Shown: one piece after another, positions 5,611-7,260 of the stretch
Layout of the letters: each line of letters opens with the position of its first letter
Numbering within the stretch: the stretch's first letter is position 1
Source: Caldifarciminota bacterium
Lineage (GTDB): Bacteria; Hydrothermota; Hydrothermia; B15-G9; WFZT01
Reading direction: 5' to 3'
Assembly: GCA_026986655.1 (NCBI GenBank)
Contig: JALSOD010000276.1
Location: forward strand, 1-7,260
DNA length: 7,260 nt
The notes under the pieces: model-generated
The model's database searches: none
What the model was told of the DNA's origin: nothing
What the model saw: the letters and a program-made list of their open reading frames with translations, nothing else
Position numbers and translations under genes: made by a program

Positions 5611-6567
5611 CTACCACCATATCACTAATGGCCTGAACTCCTCAACGCCCAAAAGATGCTTTACGAGCTTGTAACATTCCAACCTGATAAGTCTTTGATA
5701 TGATACGTTCCTCTTCAATCGCCTGTGCTTTATCGTGGATTCGAGCTTTTCGTTGAAAGCCTTCAAAAACTTCCTCTTTCCGTTTTCGTTCAAAAGAACG
5801 CCCTCTAAATCTCTTTCGAAATCCTCCCGCTTTATCATACCCTTGTTCACGAGGTAAAGTATCGTTCTATCGACTATGAACGGTTTGAATATCTCCGCTA
5901 TATCTAAGGCCAAGCTGAAACGCCTTTCCGAAGGTTCGTGTAAATAGCTTATCGCGGGATTCAGCTGTGTGTGGTAGAGCTCCGAAAGAACTACAGAATA
6001 CAGTAGGGAATTCCCGAAGCTTATCATCGCGTTTACTTCGTTTTTAGGTGGTCTTCTACTTCTGAACTCGAATTCGAACCCCTTCAGCGTAGAACCGAAA
6101 GCGGAATAGTAGCGCTGTCTCGCCAGAGCTTCGCATCCCATGACCTCCCGGATTCCATCCGCTTTTTCGAGTTCCGCTAAAACGTCCTCGAATCCTACTT
6201 TGCCTGAGAGGGCGCGCTCCATGTTCTTTATCGCCCCTTCCACGAAAGATTTCGCGAGGTATAGCCTTTTGTCCTTATCCAAGTAGTGCTCCACCTGTTT
6301 GACGATCAAATCCCCAGAAACGAGCGTCTCTCTCGGGTAAAAGCTACCGACGTAGAACCCGTATCTGTTAAAGAAGTGAACGCAGACGCCCTCTTTTGCG
6401 AGCAGGGATAGAGCTTTGGACGTAACGCTTAGAGAACCCAAAGCATAGATGGCGTGGATGGAATTTATCGGTATGGGCTTTTTCCCGTTCTCGTTCTCGA
6501 AGTAAAGCGTATTCTCCCTTCTGATCAGCCTTCCGTCCGATACTATGTAAAAGTTCTTCCTCTTCAT
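5611..6567 (-). CDS. cas1: Cas1, CRISPR integrase
   Basis: This 318 aa protein is full length for Cas1, the metal-dependent integrase that inserts new spacers into the CRISPR array. The N-terminal part (about residues 1-85) is the usual beta-rich domain, followed by an all-helical catalytic domain. The conserved metal-binding residues are visible: E146 (GCEALARQRYY), H210 (YLHEPSERRFSLALDIAEIF) and D222, with E225 nearby; all are intact. The start is ATG 6567, nine bases after the cas4 stop, with a GTGAGGA ribosome binding site overlapping the cas4 stop, so the two are co-transcribed. Local G+C is high (34 of 60 in row 6121-6180; 26 of 60 in row 6001-6060) compared with the effector genes that follow. 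Cas2, its working partner, lies at the far end of the operon. The Cas1 looks like those of archaeal type I systems, but I cannot place it in a clade by eye. Confidence 0.95.
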   Translation of the reverse strand: MKRKNFYIVSDGRLIRRENTLYFENENGKKPIPINSIHAIYALGSLSVTSKALSLLAKEGVCVHFFNRYGFYVGSFYPRETLVSGDLIVKQVEHYLDKDKRLYLAKSFVEGAIKNMERALSGKVGFEDVLAELEKADGIREVMGCEALARQRYYSAFGSTLKGFEFEFRSRRPPKNEVNAMISFGNSLLYSVVLSELYHTQLNPAISYLHEPSERRFSLALDIAEIFKPFIVDRTILYLVNKGMIKREDFERDLEGVLLNENGKRKFLKAFNEKLESTIKHRRLKRNVSYQRLIRLECYKLVKHLLGVEEFRPLVIWW

Positions 6568-6576
6568 AAAGATTCC

Positions 6577-7077
6577 TCACGAGAAGCAGAGTTCGTAGTA
6601 GGCGCACTTCCTGCACTGACTTCTGTATTCGGGCTCGGGCATATCCCCTCTATTGATCCTCTCTATTTCGGCGAGGATACGATCAATCTCTTTTTCGTAT
6701 TCTTCGTTCAGATCGAGTTCGACGATCTTCTTCGCCTTTGGGTAGGAGATCTTGGCTTTAGCCCTTATTCCCAGTTTCTTTAGATAGTAGAGGTAGTAGA
6801 GTGTCTGAAAGACGTGAGCATTTTCGAGTTTGTCGGATCTCTTCACCTCTCTGATCTCCAAGATCTCTCCCTTCTTTACGACGTCTATGGCTATAGAACC
6901 GATACGAACGTCCTTCTCGAACCTTTCAAATACGTCGAAGTGCAACAGCTTTCCCAGCTTAACGAGATCGCTCTCGTGCTCCATCGTAACGTTGTGGCTG
7001 AAAAGCCACAATTTTGTCTTACATACGAAATAGTAGTTTACCTGAGTTCCCCTTATATACATCTCTTCGGGGAACAT
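6577..7077 (-). CDS. cas4: Cas4, RecB-like iron-sulphur nuclease of adaptation
   Basis: This 166 aa protein has all marks of Cas4, which trims pre-spacers and helps choose those next to a correct PAM. Four cysteines for a 4Fe-4S cluster are present: C19 near the N-terminus and C155, C158 and C164 at the C-terminus. The RecB-type nuclease residues are also visible: H46, D65, E77-x-K79, and the Q91 motif (FQTLYYLYYL). Nothing key is missing, although the protein is at the short end for the family. The start is ATG 7077, with no Shine-Dalgarno; a TATA-like box 24 bases upstream suggests a leaderless transcript. M6 is an alternative start. It is the first gene of the minus-strand operon and is followed after nine bases by cas1. 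A perfect 7-base inverted repeat covers its first codons, which could affect translation. Confidence 0.92.
   Translation of the reverse strand: MFPEEMYIRGTQVNYYFVCKTKLWLFSHNVTMEHESDLVKLGKLLHFDVFERFEKDVRIGSIAIDVVKKGEILEIREVKRSDKLENAHVFQTLYYLYYLKKLGIRAKAKISYPKAKKIVELDLNEEYEKEIDRILAEIERINRGDMPEPEYRSQCRKCAYYELCFS
7046..7075 (-). promoter_or_regulatory. Inverted repeat over the first codons of cas4
   Basis: The arms GTTCCCC (7069-7075 read on the minus strand) and GGGGAAC (7046-7052) are perfectly complementary over seven bases, with a 16-base loop. In the mRNA the stem would begin at the G of the AUG start codon, and the alternative AUG of codon 6 would lie in the loop. It may be an RNA hairpin controlling cas4 translation, an operator for a dimeric regulator just past the promoter, or chance. 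Basis: the repeat is seen directly; its role is inference. Confidence 0.4.
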
Positions 7078-7096
7078 AATTCAATACTACTTTTCT

Positions 7097-7105
7097 TAAA
7101 TTAAA
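7097..7105 (-). promoter_or_regulatory. Probable cas operon promoter (TATA box)
   Basis: On the minus strand this reads TTTAATTTA, preceded by GTAAAGC as a possible BRE. The box centre is about 24 bases before the cas4 ATG at 7077, the spacing expected for an archaeal promoter whose transcript starts at or next to the start codon. This agrees with the lack of a ribosome binding site before cas4. An 8-base palindrome (ATTCGAAT, 7117-7124) sits just upstream of the BRE and may be a regulator site. Confidence 0.5.
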
Positions 7106-7260
7106 GCTTTACCCTCATTCGAATCCCGAGGAAATTGAGCTAAAATGGATTTAAGAGGTTTATAGGGTTTTGATTTCGAAGAGGACGGATTTTATTGGAT
7201 CTGGCATGATTTGATTTAGTTTTAGTATTGATAAAACTTATATTTTTTGCTTTGAGGTTT
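7106..7260. other. Non-coding AT-rich region upstream of the cas operon, possible CRISPR leader
   Basis: No convincing gene lies here. At 7113-7131 there is a small dyad: CCTC, then the perfect palindrome ATTCGAAT (7117-7124), then CCC and GAGG. Near the right edge the + strand has AAAACTTATATTTTTT (about 7233-7248), a TATA-like element pointing rightwards, which would start transcription just beyond the window. AT-rich DNA with a promoter beside the adaptation genes is where a CRISPR leader would be expected, but no repeat unit of CRISPR length is present in the window, so this is only a suggestion. Confidence 0.3.

Noticed and set aside
6454..7104. Plus-strand open frames opposite cas1 and cas4
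   Set aside because: They are antisense to genes with complete catalytic residues and have no recognisable domains or ribosome binding sites.
7118..7127. TTCGAATCCC, which resembles a tRNA T-loop
   Set aside because: The T-stem pairs at only three of five positions and no matching acceptor or anticodon arm precedes it; the region before it is the cas4 start and promoter.
1..7260. CRISPR array, insertion sequence or transposase
   Set aside because: I see no repeat of 20 bases or more recurring at regular spacing, no transposase gene, and no terminal inverted repeats with target duplications.

Overview
The window most likely comes from a thermophilic archaeon, possibly of the Archaeoglobi type; the lineage is inference. 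Reasons: proteins rich in Lys, Glu and Ile, archaeal TATA-like elements about 25-30 bases before starts that have almost no leader, a GGTGGTGA-type ribosome binding site, and a vapBC pair beside a CRISPR-cas locus. No rRNA, tRNA or marker gene fixes the lineage.

Layout. Bases 1-623 hold the 3' part of an unrecognised, mostly helical protein on the + strand. Bases 728-1401 (+) hold a vapB-vapC toxin-antitoxin pair behind a probable autoregulated promoter. From 7077 leftwards to 1403 the minus strand carries one tightly packed run of seven genes, in transcription order: cas4, cas1, an HD-domain large subunit with a zinc finger, a small helical protein (Cas11-like), a Cas7-family RAMP (Csf2-like), a Cas5-family RAMP (Csf3-like), and cas2. 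Cas2 and vapC converge with one base between their stops. Bases 7078-7260 are non-coding and AT-rich; they hold the probable cas4 promoter and perhaps a rightward promoter or CRISPR leader. No CRISPR repeat is visible.

Main interpretation. The effector set (HD-containing large subunit without a cyclase GGDD motif, separate small subunit, Csf2-like Cas7, Csf3-like Cas5) best matches the rare type IV-C CRISPR-Cas arrangement. The main alternative is a reduced relative of type I-D. Two things stand out. The effector genes sit between cas1 and cas2, inside a cas4-cas1-cas2 adaptation module that type IV systems usually lack. They are also much more AT-rich than the adaptation genes on both sides. 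No Cas6, Cas3, DinG or RecD-like helicase is present, so crRNA processing and any helicase must come from elsewhere.

How the genes would work together (inference). Cas4-Cas1-Cas2 trim and integrate spacers. Csf2-like Cas7 subunits form the crRNA filament, capped by the Csf3-like Cas5, with the small subunit along the belly. The HD large subunit is the only effector nuclease candidate seen, because the Cas7 has lost the aspartate that type III Csm3 uses to cut RNA.
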